The translations under genes were made by a program, and so were the position numbers. Below are positions 1 through 9,878 of a stretch of DNA of 64,000 nucleotides, piece by piece (position 1 is the first letter of the stretch; the number at the start of each line of letters is the position of its first letter). Source of the DNA: Microbacterium sp. LWO13-1.2 (lineage in GTDB: Bacteria; Actinomycetota; Actinomycetes; Actinomycetales; Microbacteriaceae); assembly GCF_038397725.1 (NCBI RefSeq), contig NZ_CP151634.1, positions 3,534,001 through 3,598,000 on the forward strand, in the 5' to 3' direction. The notes below the pieces were generated by a model. It was not told the DNA's origin, did no database searches, and saw only the letters and a program-made list of their open reading frames with translations.

Positions 1-208
1 ATGAGCGGCCGGTGCGGGTGCCGATGGCGAAGGAAACGAGTGCGACGGCGCCGATCAGGGTGAGCACGATGAGCGCGACGGCCGTGGGCAACGACGCCGC
101 AGCTCCCGCGCCGAGTCCGGCGATCTCGATGGCGGCGAAGACGACGAGCGCTGCCCCCTCCGCAGCCAGCACGGCGGCTGCGGCAAGAGCCAGTCCGGGT
201 GCGCGCAC
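1..208 (-). CDS. Membrane protein, N-terminal part (runs off the window)
   Basis: A minus-strand frame stays open from a GTG at 208 to the window edge. An AGGAG motif at 218-214 lies 5 bases before this GTG and decides the start. An ATG at 213-211 in another frame is not preceded by a usable ribosome binding site. The 69 visible residues are very rich in Ala, Val, Leu and Gly and look like two membrane segments (about residues 5-30 and 40-62) joined by a short loop, followed by a basic stretch. No family is recognisable from this fragment. It is divergent from whiB1 and shares the 209-443 gap with it. Confidence 0.6.
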   Translation of the reverse strand, partial: MRAPGLALAAAAVLAAEGAALVVFAAIEIAGLGAGAAASLPTAVALIVLTLIGAVALVSFAIGTRTGRS

Positions 209-253
209 GACATCTCCTGATGAATCCGATGAGAGCGCAGAAAACCCTTGCTC

Positions 254-282
254 TTGTTAACTTTATGTTACAGAATAGACAA
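254..282. promoter_or_regulatory. Overlapping divergent promoters between the membrane protein and whiB1
   Basis: This is the only AT-rich stretch of the 235-bp gap. On the plus strand TTGTTA (254-259), 16 bases, then TAGACA (276-281) resemble -35 and -10 boxes. On the minus strand TTGTCT (282-277), 17 bases, then TAACAA (259-254) do the same, so each -35 sits on the other strand's -10. A whiB1 transcript from here would have a leader of about 155 bases. The remainder of the gap shows nothing else clear. Confidence 0.4.
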
Positions 283-443
283 AGTCATGTGCTCCCACAG
301 CGGCGTGGGGCGGGCGCTTCAGCCCGCAACACAAACGCAGGCATCCGCCTGCATCACGTCAGGGTAGCGGAACCCGAAACCGATACCCGAATCCGAGCCA
401 TCGCGTCTGCGATCGCTCTAGAAATCCACACCGAGGAGCCCCC

Positions 444-692
444 ATGGATTGGCGCGACAAGGCCGCCTGCCTGACTGTCGACCCCGAGCTGTTCTTCCCC
501 GTCGGGAACACCGGCCCAGCGGTCGACCAGATCGAGAAGGCGAAGACGGTCTGCGCCACCTGCACGGTGACCGAGATCTGCCTGCAGTACGCGCTCGAGT
601 CCAGCCAGGACTCCGGTGTCTGGGGCGGCCTCTCCGAAGACGAGCGCCGCGCCCTCAAGCGTCGCGCAGCACGCGCACGCCGCGCCTCCTGA
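444..692 (+). CDS. whiB1: WhiB1-like iron-sulfur transcriptional regulator
   Basis: This 82-residue protein is a WhiB-family regulator, which binds a [4Fe-4S] cluster and in mycobacteria acts with the principal sigma factor and responds to nitric oxide. The four cluster cysteines are C9, C37, C40 and C46 (C-x27-C-x2-C-x5-C). The turn motif GVWGG is at 58-62, followed by a basic C-terminal tail (about 67-81) that binds DNA. The MDWR start, the FFPVGN motif and the SEDERRALKRR segment match the WhiB1 subgroup. GAGGAG before CCCCC-ATG is a good ribosome binding site. It is convergent with pdtaS, as whiB1 lies near pdtaS in Mycobacterium. Confidence 0.95.
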   Translation: MDWRDKAACLTVDPELFFPVGNTGPAVDQIEKAKTVCATCTVTEICLQYALESSQDSGVWGGLSEDERRALKRRAARARRAS

Positions 693-733
693 TCGCTCCC
701 CGCACGAGGTTTCGACTCGTGCCTCGCTCGACC

Positions 734-785
734 TGAGTCGCAGACGGGGCAGGTTCGCTTCGCGAACGAGCCCCGTCTCGACTCA
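734..785. terminator. Bidirectional terminator hairpin between whiB1 and pdtaS
   Basis: A long, nearly perfect inverted repeat. TGAGTCG (734-740) pairs with CGACTCA (779-785), AGACGGGGC (742-750) pairs with GCCCCGTCT (770-778), and GTTCGC (753-758) pairs with GCGAAC (762-767) around a TTC loop. It overlaps the pdtaS stop codon (785-783). No U-run follows. The sequence looks like the REP-type palindromes scattered between genes in this family, so it may be a mobile palindromic unit used as a terminator. Confidence 0.7.
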
Positions 786-2267
786 CTTCGTCAGCCAGCG
801 CAGCGGGATGTCGATGATCACGTCGGTGCCTTCGCCCTCACGGCCGTGCCACTCGATCGTTCCGCTGAGCTCACCCTGGATGAGCGTGCGGATGATCTGC
901 GTGCCGAGCCCCTGGCCGATGCGCCCCTCAGGCAGGCCCCGCCCGGTGTCGCTCACGGTCACACGGAGGTTCTCCTCGGTGCGCACCGCATCGACGGTGA
1001 CCAGACCCTCCTGACCCGCGAGGCCGTGCTCGACCGCGTTGGTCACCACCTCGGTCAGGGCGAGCGCAAGCGGCGTCGCGTATTCGCTCGGCAGCACGCC
1101 GAAGCGACCCGTCGACCGCACCATGGCGCGGGTGTTCGGAGCCGAGGCGACCTCGGCGACGAGCTTCAGCGCGCGCTGGAAGACCTCGTCGAAATCGACC
1201 TTCTGAGTGAGCCCCTGCGCCAGGGTGTCGTGTACGACCGCGATGGCGTCCACGCGCCGCATCGCCTGGGTGAGCGCGTCGCGCGCTTCCTCCGAGTGCG
1301 TGCGCCGGGCCTGGATTCGCAGCAGCGACGCGACGGTCTGCAGATTGTTCTTCACCCGATGGTGGATCTCGCGGATCGTGGCGTCCTTGGTGATGAGCTC
1401 CTGCTCCTGGTGGCGCAGTTCTGAGACGTCGCGGCACAGCAGGATCGCGCCGATCCGGTTGCCATGGTCCTTCAGCGGGATGGCTCGGAGCGAAACGGTG
1501 ACGCCGCGCGCCTCGATGTCCGTGCGCCACGGAGCACGGCCGGTGACGACGACCGGGAGCGACTCGTCCACCTGCCGCGACGGCGGCACCAGCCGAGTGG
1601 TCACTTCGGCGAGGGACTCCCCTTCGAGCTCGTCGTCGAAGCCCATCCGGTTGAAGGCGGAGAGCGCGTTGGGACTGGCGAACGTGGTGATGCCGTCGAC
1701 ATCGATCCTGATCAGCCCGTCGGATGCCCGTGGCGCGCCGCGACGCGGGGATGTGGGGGCAGCGAGGTCGGGGAAGCTGCCGTCGGCGATCATGCGGAAG
1801 AGGTCGTTCGCACATTCCTCGAACGTGATCTGCTGCCGGGAGGGCGTGCGCGCCTCACCGAGGTTCGTGTGCCGCGTCACCACTCCGATGACCGTGGCCG
1901 CACCATCCTCCTTGCGCCGCTGACGGACGATCGGCACTGCCCTGACCCTCGTCGGCGTCTCCTCGAACCAGTCCGGCGACGAGGAGTCGACGATCTCCGC
2001 CGAATCGAACGCGCCCTGCACCTGGGTCCGCCACTGGGGGCGGACGCGCTCTCCGACGATGTCCCGGTAGAACAGGGTCGCTGCGCCGCTGGGCCGCGCG
2101 TGCGCGACGGCGACGAAGGAACCGTCATCTGTCTGGATCCAGACGACGATGTCAGCGGACGCGAGATCCGCGAGCAGTTGGCCGTCACCGGCGAGGCGGT
2201 GAAGCCACTCCACGTCGCTGTCGGTCAGGAGGCCCTGGGCCTGGGCGAGATCGCTGAGGGTTGACAC
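783..2267 (-). CDS. pdtaS: PdtaS-type sensor histidine kinase (GAF-PAS-HisKA_2)
   Basis: This 494-residue soluble histidine kinase probably phosphorylates the ANTAR response regulator PdtaR, which is not in this window. There is no signal peptide or membrane segment. The N-terminal about 150 residues look like a GAF domain, followed by a PAS domain at about 185-290. The HisKA_2 phosphoacceptor IHHRVKNNLQ lies near residue 300, and an HATPase_c domain at about 390-490 carries the N-box EVVTNAVEHG and the G-box DTGRGLP. The GTG start is 6 bases after a TATGCT box, so the transcript is probably leaderless. Nearness to whiB1 matches the mycobacterial order. Confidence 0.92.
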   Translation of the reverse strand: MSTLSDLAQAQGLLTDSDVEWLHRLAGDGQLLADLASADIVVWIQTDDGSFVAVAHARPSGAATLFYRDIVGERVRPQWRTQVQGAFDSAEIVDSSSPDWFEETPTRVRAVPIVRQRRKEDGAATVIGVVTRHTNLGEARTPSRQQITFEECANDLFRMIADGSFPDLAAPTSPRRGAPRASDGLIRIDVDGITTFASPNALSAFNRMGFDDELEGESLAEVTTRLVPPSRQVDESLPVVVTGRAPWRTDIEARGVTVSLRAIPLKDHGNRIGAILLCRDVSELRHQEQELITKDATIREIHHRVKNNLQTVASLLRIQARRTHSEEARDALTQAMRRVDAIAVVHDTLAQGLTQKVDFDEVFQRALKLVAEVASAPNTRAMVRSTGRFGVLPSEYATPLALALTEVVTNAVEHGLAGQEGLVTVDAVRTEENLRVTVSDTGRGLPEGRIGQGLGTQIIRTLIQGELSGTIEWHGREGEGTDVIIDIPLRWLTK

Positions 2268-2273
2268 CTCCCC

Positions 2274-2279
2274 AGCATA
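2274..2279 (-). promoter_or_regulatory. -10 box of a probable leaderless pdtaS transcript
   Basis: TATGCT on the minus strand lies 6 bases (GGGGAG) before the GTG start of pdtaS, so transcription would begin at or next to the start codon. The GGGGAG touches the GTG and is too close to act as a ribosome binding site. Confidence 0.5.
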
Positions 2280-2291
2280 GATTCAGTCAGC

Positions 2292-2678
2292 TCAGAGAAT
2301 CGCCAGCGACGTCGCCCGCCAGCGTCGATCCATGCCCTCCAGCCGAATCGCGACCGCGCGAGTACGACCGGGGCCTGCGACGATCACCACGGATTCGACC
2401 ACATCGTCTCGCGGTGCCGCGCACCGGATGGACAGGATCTCGAATGACGGCCGTGCGGGCGCGACACCGCGGGCACTGCGCGCCCTGGCTGACAGATTCG
2501 ACCTGGTCACCAGGCTCCGGAACGCCTCCTCGCTGAACCATCTCGCGAGCTGGTCGACCTCGCGGACGCCTGCGAGAACCTCGAGCACGCCCTGCGTGAG
2601 GCTCCGGAGGAGCGGCGCAGGATCCGGCAGCTCGGATGCCGAGGTGGGCTGGGGTGCGAAGTACTCATGCAAGGTCAT
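2292..2678 (-). CDS. DUF6459 / Rv3235-family protein
   Basis: A small protein of 128 residues. The central segment SLTQGVLEVLAGVREVDQLAR, with the following WFSEEAFRSL, is characteristic of the Rv3235 family (DUF6459), found near secA in actinobacteria. Its function is unknown. I chose the ATG at 2678 (MTLHEYF). The frame stays open upstream to 2843, but that extension would cross the start and promoter of the divergent gene at 2805 and has low-complexity composition. No convincing ribosome binding site is visible at 2678. It ends 24 bases before pdtaS and may be co-transcribed with it. Confidence 0.75.
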   Translation of the reverse strand: MTLHEYFAPQPTSASELPDPAPLLRSLTQGVLEVLAGVREVDQLARWFSEEAFRSLVTRSNLSARARSARGVAPARPSFEILSIRCAAPRDDVVESVVIVAGPGRTRAVAIRLEGMDRRWRATSLAIL

Positions 2679-2756
2679 CAGAGGCACTCTCGTTCTGGGA
2701 AACTGCGTGAAAGTACAGCACGGCGAGGATCGCCCTGACGCTCCGCGAACGACAAT

Positions 2757-2769
2757 TGTGGATAACTCG
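2757..2769 (+). promoter_or_regulatory. DnaA-box-containing 13-base motif, copy 1
   Basis: TGTGGATAACTCG occurs here and again at 3745-3757. Its first nine bases are the complement of the consensus DnaA box TTATCCACA. The motif begins exactly 48 bases before the start codon of the gene at 2805, the same distance as copy 2 before the gene at 3793. Confidence 0.5.
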
Positions 2770-2791
2770 TATACCGATCCGGGCAGTCGCC

Positions 2792-2797
2792 TACGCT
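2792..2797 (+). promoter_or_regulatory. -10 box of a probable leaderless gene at 2805
   Basis: TACGCT lies 7 bases before the GTG at 2805. There is no purine-rich ribosome binding site, which fits a leaderless transcript. No clear -35 box is seen; the 13-base motif at 2757-2769 occupies the upstream region. Confidence 0.45.
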
Positions 2798-2804
2798 CGG
2801 TCGA

Positions 2805-3419
2805 GTGCACTGGGATCGCCTGTTCGAAGACCTCGAAGGTCAACTCGCCTCGGAGTGGGAAGCCGAGCGTGCCGCGCTCGATGCGGAATCCGAACGGCTG
2901 CGGATCTCACGGCTCGAACTGCGCAGCAGACTCCGGATGCTGTGCGCCGTGGAAGCGCGGACGACCCTCGACCTCGCGGGTGGACAGCGCCTGCCGGTCC
3001 GTCTGCGTGCTCTCGGCGCCGACTGGCTCGCTACCGAACCGTCGTCCGGCGGAGAAACGGCTGCGCCCCTGTCGATATCCATCGTCCCGCTGCACGCGAT
3101 CAGCGGGATGAGCATGGATCACGGAATGCTGCTGACCAGTCTCGACTCGCAGGTCGCCGCCGAACCCGCCCTGCGGGAGCGGATGACTTTCGGATTCCTG
3201 CTCCGCGACTTCGCGCGCCGACGGGTACCGGTGCGCATCGCACTCCGCGACGGTGGCGAGGTGCACGGGACCATCGACCGTGCCGGCGCCGACCATCTCG
3301 ACCTGGCCATGCACGATGCCGGAGACGTCCGGCGCGCCGACGCCGTACGCGGGTTCCGGATCGTCCCGTTCAGCGCGCTGCTCTGGCTGCGAGCCAGTGG
3401 TGAGGCTCAGCTGCCCTGA
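2805..3419 (+). CDS. Hypothetical protein with charged N-terminal helix
   Basis: A 204-residue protein that I do not assign to a named family. Residues 1-45 are a highly charged helix rich in Glu and Arg that may form a coiled coil. The rest alternates short hydrophobic strands and resembles a small beta-rich fold: strands around TLDLAGGQRLPVRLRALG and again around VRIALRDGGEVHGTIDRAG, the latter reminiscent of an Sm-like or PRC-like barrel. No signal peptide or membrane segment is present. The GTG start follows a TACGCT box by 7 bases. It is convergent with the HTH gene, their ends overlapping by 13 bases. Function unknown. Confidence 0.75.
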   Translation: MHWDRLFEDLEGQLASEWEAERAALDAESERLRISRLELRSRLRMLCAVEARTTLDLAGGQRLPVRLRALGADWLATEPSSGGETAAPLSISIVPLHAISGMSMDHGMLLTSLDSQVAAEPALRERMTFGFLLRDFARRRVPVRIALRDGGEVHGTIDRAGADHLDLAMHDAGDVRRADAVRGFRIVPFSALLWLRASGEAQLP

Positions 3420-3694
3420 GCAGGACCACGCGTCGACGTTCCCCATACCTCGGGGAAGCTCGCCTCGTTCGCCTGACGCCACAGCGCCATTCGCCTGGCC
3501 TCCTCCGACTGCGCCGCGAGATACTCCGAGAGACTCGACTCCTCGACCCGCCAGCGCGCAGGCGACCCGAGCTGCGAACCGCGCAGCCGCCCATCGAGAA
3601 CGAGCGCGATCACCTCGTCCACCTCGATGCTCAGCAACTCCGCCACCTGGGCAGGCGCGAGGAAGCGCGGAGCGGATGCGGGCATATCAGGCAT
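3407..3694 (-). CDS. Small helix-turn-helix (HTH_17 / excisionase-like) DNA-binding protein
   Basis: A 95-residue protein. Residues about 10-60 read FLAPAQVAELLSIEVDEVIALVLDG, followed by an RWRVEESSLSEYLA segment. This is the winged helix-turn-helix layout of the MerR/excisionase HTH_17 group, where the wing ends in a W-R-V-x3-L-x-E-(Y/F)-L motif. The C-terminal third is charged and of unknown role. The ATG at 3694 is the furthest upstream; a second ATG at 3685 is equally possible. It is divergent from the SAF/CpaE-like pair and is a candidate regulator of it. No integrase is nearby, so a true excisionase role is unlikely. Confidence 0.75.
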   Translation of the reverse strand: MPDMPASAPRFLAPAQVAELLSIEVDEVIALVLDGRLRGSQLGSPARWRVEESSLSEYLAAQSEEARRMALWRQANEASFPEVWGTSTRGPAQGS

Positions 3695-3744
3695 GTCTCC
3701 ATTCTCCCCTGCGCCGCACGCGTACGTCCCACCCGAGAGCCGCC

Positions 3745-3757
3745 TGTGGATAACTCG
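3745..3757 (+). promoter_or_regulatory. DnaA-box-containing 13-base motif, copy 2
   Basis: Second exact copy of TGTGGATAACTCG, starting 48 bases before the ATG at 3793. It contains the complement of the DnaA box TTATCCACA. The flanking bases differ from those of copy 1, so the identity is confined to the motif. Confidence 0.5.
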
Positions 3758-3792
3758 AACGGCAGTCAGCCGATTTCTGTGACCATGGCTCC

Positions 3793-4413
3793 ATGACGAC
3801 GCAGACTCGACCGCGACGCGCCTTCCTGGGCGACGTCCGCTTCCTCATCGGCATCGTGCTGGTGGCACTCTCCATCGTCGGCGTGTGGTTGATCGTCTCC
3901 TCTGCAGGACACACCACTCCGGTACTGCAGGCGAGCCGCACGATCGTGGCTGGCGAGGCGCTCATCTCGGGAGACTTCCAGGTCGTCGAGGTGAACCTCG
4001 GTGCCATCGACGGCGCCTATCTCGCCCCACAGGATCTGGAGCCGGGCCAAGTGGCCGCGCGTACCCTCACGGAGGGCGAGCTCGTCCCGTCAGCGGCTGC
4101 TGCGGATGCCGAGAGCAGTCGCACCACCACGATCGTCGTGGAGAGCAGCACCGGAATCCCCGAAGACGTCGCCCCCGGGACGGTCGTCGAGCTGTGGCAT
4201 GCTCCTCCCCTCGATGACGACCGCTCCTACGATGCGCCGAGAATCCTCCTCACGGATGCGGTGGTGGCTGCGATCGTGAAGACCGATGGCATGCTGGCGG
4301 GGTCGAACGCCGGAGTCGAGGTGGTCATCGATCGCTCCGATGTGGCCGACGTCCTCGCCGCGATCACCGGCGGCTCCGTGCTGTCACTGGTTCCGGTCGG
4401 CGTCGGATCATGA
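3793..4413 (+). CDS. SAF-domain protein (CpaB/FlgA-like), membrane anchored
   Basis: A 206-residue protein with a short basic N-terminus, one membrane segment (about 17-36) and an extracytoplasmic domain. Residues about 45-110 match the SAF fold (VLQASRTIVAGEALISGDF, then the ARTLTEGELVPSAA turn), as in CpaB/RcpC pilus proteins and FlgA. The C-terminal half forms a second beta-rich domain as in CpaB. Its stop overlaps the start of the CpaE-like ATPase by 4 bases, so the pair is translationally coupled. CpaB proteins gate Flp/Tad pilus secretion, but no other tad gene is present here. It lies 98 bases from the divergent HTH gene. Confidence 0.8.
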   Translation: MTTQTRPRRAFLGDVRFLIGIVLVALSIVGVWLIVSSAGHTTPVLQASRTIVAGEALISGDFQVVEVNLGAIDGAYLAPQDLEPGQVAARTLTEGELVPSAAAADAESSRTTTIVVESSTGIPEDVAPGTVVELWHAPPLDDDRSYDAPRILLTDAVVAAIVKTDGMLAGSNAGVEVVIDRSDVADVLAAITGGSVLSLVPVGVGS

Positions 4414-5651
4414 GTGGCGTCGTCATCGCCATCCCCGAGCCGCGGGCAAGCGCCCTCGCGCAGGAGCTCGAGCTCGAGGGGGTGCATGTCATCGCGATCC
4501 TTCCCCCTGACACCGCGATCGCGTTCCGCCTCGCCGACGCCGATACGCTGCTCGCGCCGGCCACCCGTGCCGTCCTCACCCCCGATCTCATCGCCGCGTG
4601 CGACCGCTCCGGCGTCCGGATCGTCCCGCTCGGCGACGGCGACAGCCGGCTGCTCGGACGGTACGGATTGACCGCGGCGCTGCCTGCGGATGCCCCGGGT
4701 TGGGAGGTGGCAGCCGCCCTCGCCGTGGAGACCCCCGTCGCGGTACGGCCGGTCTCCTCCGCGTCCTCCCACCGAATCCTCGCGGTCTGGGGACCGCACG
4801 GCGCGCCTGGCCGATCCACCCTCGCCATCCAGCTCGGCGTCGAACTCGCCCGCACCGGTCGCCGCACCGCCCTCATCGACGCCGACACTGTCGCGCCGTC
4901 CCTGGCGCTCCTCCTCGGACTCAGCGACGACGCACCCGGCGTCGCGGCCGCGTGCCGCCGCGCCGAACTCGGCGGACTCGACTCGAGCGAGCTGACCAGG
5001 CTGGCGACCACGCTGGAGACGAGTGCCGGCCCCATCGAGGTGCTCGGCGGGATCAATCGCCCGAGCCGATGGCCGGAGCTGTCCGCTGCCCGCCTGCGCA
5101 GCACCCTCCAGGCGTGCCGCGAGTGGGCGCAGGAGACCGTCGTCGACATCGCAGGCACTCTCGACGCCGACGACGAGGCGACGTTCGATCTCACCGGGCC
5201 GCGACGACATGCCGCGACGACCACGACCCTCCGCGAAGCCGACACCGTCGTCGCGGTCACGACGGCCGATCCGCTCGGCATCAGTCGCTTCCTCCGCGAT
5301 CACGCCGAACTCCGCGATCTCATCGGTCCGGTTCCGATCACGGTCGTCGCCAATCAGGTGCGTCCCGGGCCTCTCGGCATCGATGCCCGCGGTCAGGTCC
5401 GACGCACCCTCGAAAGGTTCGCCGGAATCACCGAGGTGACTTTCCTGCCCTACGACCGGCGTGCCGTCGACGCCGCGCTGCTGCACGCCAGACCGATGAG
5501 CGATGTCACGCCACGATCCGCGCTGGTCGCGGCCGTGCGCCGGCTCGCGGCGACGCTCTCACCGTCGCCGGGCACGCCGGCACCGGAACCGGTGACTGCT
5601 ACTGGCGGTAGCTGGCGAGGAAGTTTCCGAGTCGCTCGATCGCCTCGCTGA
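4410..5651 (+). CDS. CpaE/TadZ-like P-loop ATPase (MinD/ParA superfamily)
   Basis: A 413-residue protein. An N-terminal region (about 1-110) resembles the degenerate receiver domain found in CpaE. The MinD/ParA ATPase domain starts at about 125 with a Walker A of the form GAPGRST, in which the usual signature lysines are replaced; the adjacent ALIDADTVAPSLALLLGL matches the Walker A' region. Later features include ETVVDIAGTL and the VVTTADPLGISRF segment. The C-terminus is low complexity. CpaE/TadZ proteins localise Tad pili. It is coupled to the SAF gene by a 4-base overlap. Its end overlaps the convergent aminotransferase gene by 53 bases, a long overlap. Confidence 0.82.
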   Translation: MSGVVIAIPEPRASALAQELELEGVHVIAILPPDTAIAFRLADADTLLAPATRAVLTPDLIAACDRSGVRIVPLGDGDSRLLGRYGLTAALPADAPGWEVAAALAVETPVAVRPVSSASSHRILAVWGPHGAPGRSTLAIQLGVELARTGRRTALIDADTVAPSLALLLGLSDDAPGVAAACRRAELGGLDSSELTRLATTLETSAGPIEVLGGINRPSRWPELSAARLRSTLQACREWAQETVVDIAGTLDADDEATFDLTGPRRHAATTTTLREADTVVAVTTADPLGISRFLRDHAELRDLIGPVPITVVANQVRPGPLGIDARGQVRRTLERFAGITEVTFLPYDRRAVDAALLHARPMSDVTPRSALVAAVRRLAATLSPSPGTPAPEPVTATGGSWRGSFRVARSPR

Positions 5652-6825
5652 GCACCCGCGCCTCCGGCAACGTCACGATCCGAAGATGATCGGGAGTCGG
5701 CCAGTTGAAGCCGGTCCCCTGCACGAGCAGGATGCGCTCCGAGACGAGCAGGTCGTAGACGAGCTTCGCGTCGTCCCTGATCTCATGCACGTTGGGATCG
5801 AGCCGGGGGAACGCGTAGAGGGCGCCCTCCGGCTTCACGCAGGAGACGCCGGGAATCGATTCGAGGCCCTCCCACGCGATGTCGCGCTGTTCGTGCAGGC
5901 GGCCGGTCGGCGCGATCAGCGCATCGATGGACTGGACACCCGAGAGCGCAGCCTGCAGGGCGTGCTGCGACGGCACGTTCGGGCAGAGCCGCGTCGACGC
6001 GAGCAGCGTGATCCCCTCGATGAAACCCTTGGCGTGCGCCTGCGGTCCCGTGATGACCAGCCAGCCCGAACGATACCCGGCGACCCGATAGGTCTTGGAC
6101 AACCCGTTGAAGGTCAGGCAGAGCAGATCGGGAGCGAGTGTCGCCGTCGAGATGTGCACCGCGTCATCGAAGACGATGCGGTCGTAGATCTCATCGGAAA
6201 GCAGCAGCAGCTGGTGCTCTCTGGCGATCTGCACCAAGCCTTCGAGAACGGCCCGGGAGTACACGACACCGGTGGGGTTGTTCGGATTGATGATGACGAG
6301 CGCTTTGGTCCGCGGCGTGATCTTGGAGCGGATGTCCTCGAGATCAGGCTGCCAGTCATTCTCCTCGTCGCACAGATAGTGCACCGGAGTACCACCGGCG
6401 AGACTGGTCATCGCCGTCCACAGCGGGTAGTCCGGGGCCGGGATGAGCACCTCGTCGCCCTCATCCAACAGGGCCTGCATGGTCATCGTGATGAGTTCCG
6501 AGACGCCGTTCCCGAGATAGACGTCGTCCGGGTCGAAGCGCGGGAAGTCCGGGATCTCCTCATAGCGGCTGACCACGGCGCGGCGCGCCGAGATGATGCC
6601 CTTGCTGTCGCTGTAGCCGTGCGCGGTCGGCAGCGCCGCCAACATGTCGTGCACGATCTGGTGCGGAGCGTCGAACCCGAAGATCGCCGGATTGCCCGTG
6701 TTCAGCTTGAGGATCTGGTGCCCCTCGGCCTCGAGCCGCGCCGCCTCGACGAGCGTGTTCCCACGGATCTCGTACAGGACATTCTTGAGCTTCGACGACT
6801 GGTCGAAGTTGCGCGATGGGGTCAT
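5599..6825 (-). CDS. Pyridoxal-phosphate aminotransferase (AlaA type, class I/II)
   Basis: A 408-residue cytoplasmic fold-type I aminotransferase. Landmarks are the N-terminal LNTGNPAIFGFDAP, the cofactor contact YLGNGVSELI, NPNNPTGVVYS, the aspartate segment LLSDEIYDRIVFDD, and the pyridoxal-phosphate lysine in FNGLSKTYRVAGYRSGW. The substrate-carboxylate arginine is expected in DHLRIVTLP near the end. This pattern matches the glutamate-pyruvate (alanine) aminotransferase AlaA, also called AspC in many actinobacterial annotations. The start is an ATG 6 bases after TAGGCT, suggesting a leaderless transcript. It lies downstream of secA but is separated from it by a strong hairpin. Confidence 0.92.
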   Translation of the reverse strand: MTPSRNFDQSSKLKNVLYEIRGNTLVEAARLEAEGHQILKLNTGNPAIFGFDAPHQIVHDMLAALPTAHGYSDSKGIISARRAVVSRYEEIPDFPRFDPDDVYLGNGVSELITMTMQALLDEGDEVLIPAPDYPLWTAMTSLAGGTPVHYLCDEENDWQPDLEDIRSKITPRTKALVIINPNNPTGVVYSRAVLEGLVQIAREHQLLLLSDEIYDRIVFDDAVHISTATLAPDLLCLTFNGLSKTYRVAGYRSGWLVITGPQAHAKGFIEGITLLASTRLCPNVPSQHALQAALSGVQSIDALIAPTGRLHEQRDIAWEGLESIPGVSCVKPEGALYAFPRLDPNVHEIRDDAKLVYDLLVSERILLVQGTGFNWPTPDHLRIVTLPEARVLSEAIERLGNFLASYRQ

Positions 6826-6831
6826 CGACCA

Positions 6832-6837
6832 AGCCTA
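6832..6837 (-). promoter_or_regulatory. -10 box of a probable leaderless aminotransferase transcript
   Basis: TAGGCT on the minus strand lies 6 bases (TGGTCG) before the ATG at 6825. No ribosome binding site is visible between them. Confidence 0.5.
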
Positions 6838-6846
6838 CAGGGACGC

Positions 6847-6882
6847 GAAGAGGGGCCGATCCGGATGGATCGGCCCCTCTTC
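6847..6882 (-). terminator. secA terminator
   Basis: A perfect 16-bp stem: 6847-6862 pairs with 6867-6882 around a GGAT loop. It starts 9 bases after the secA stop and precedes the aminotransferase promoter, so it insulates the two genes. No U-run follows. Confidence 0.8.
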
Positions 6883-6891
6883 GACGGCACG

Positions 6892-9696
<2,805 letters not shown>

Positions 9697-9831
9697 AGAT
9701 GTCTTCTCCCTGTTGGTGGGTCTTCTGCCGGCCGCCCGCCTTCGGGCACGCACAGACATACGGCTGCCATGTTACCGGGCTGTGACCTGCGCGTCGCCTG
9801 CGTGCATCCCGAAGGGAGGGTTTCTCCGCAT

Positions 9832-9849
9832 GCATATACTCGGTATTGC
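9832..9849 (+). promoter_or_regulatory. Imperfect inverted repeat upstream of the PadR gene
   Basis: GCATATACTCGGTATTGC is an AT-rich imperfect dyad 30 bases before the PadR start codon. PadR regulators commonly bind such dyads in their own promoters, so this is a candidate operator. The dyad symmetry is weak. Confidence 0.25.
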
Positions 9850-9878
9850 TTTCCAATTCCCCGTGAACAGGAGTCTCC

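Noticed and set aside
3407..3694. HTH_17 gene as an excisionase of a mobile element
   Set aside because: No integrase, attachment-site repeat or phage gene is seen around it.
2757..3757. Replication origin suggested by two perfect DnaA boxes
   Set aside because: Only two boxes about 1 kb apart, no AT-rich unwinding region, and no dnaA, dnaN or rpmH nearby.
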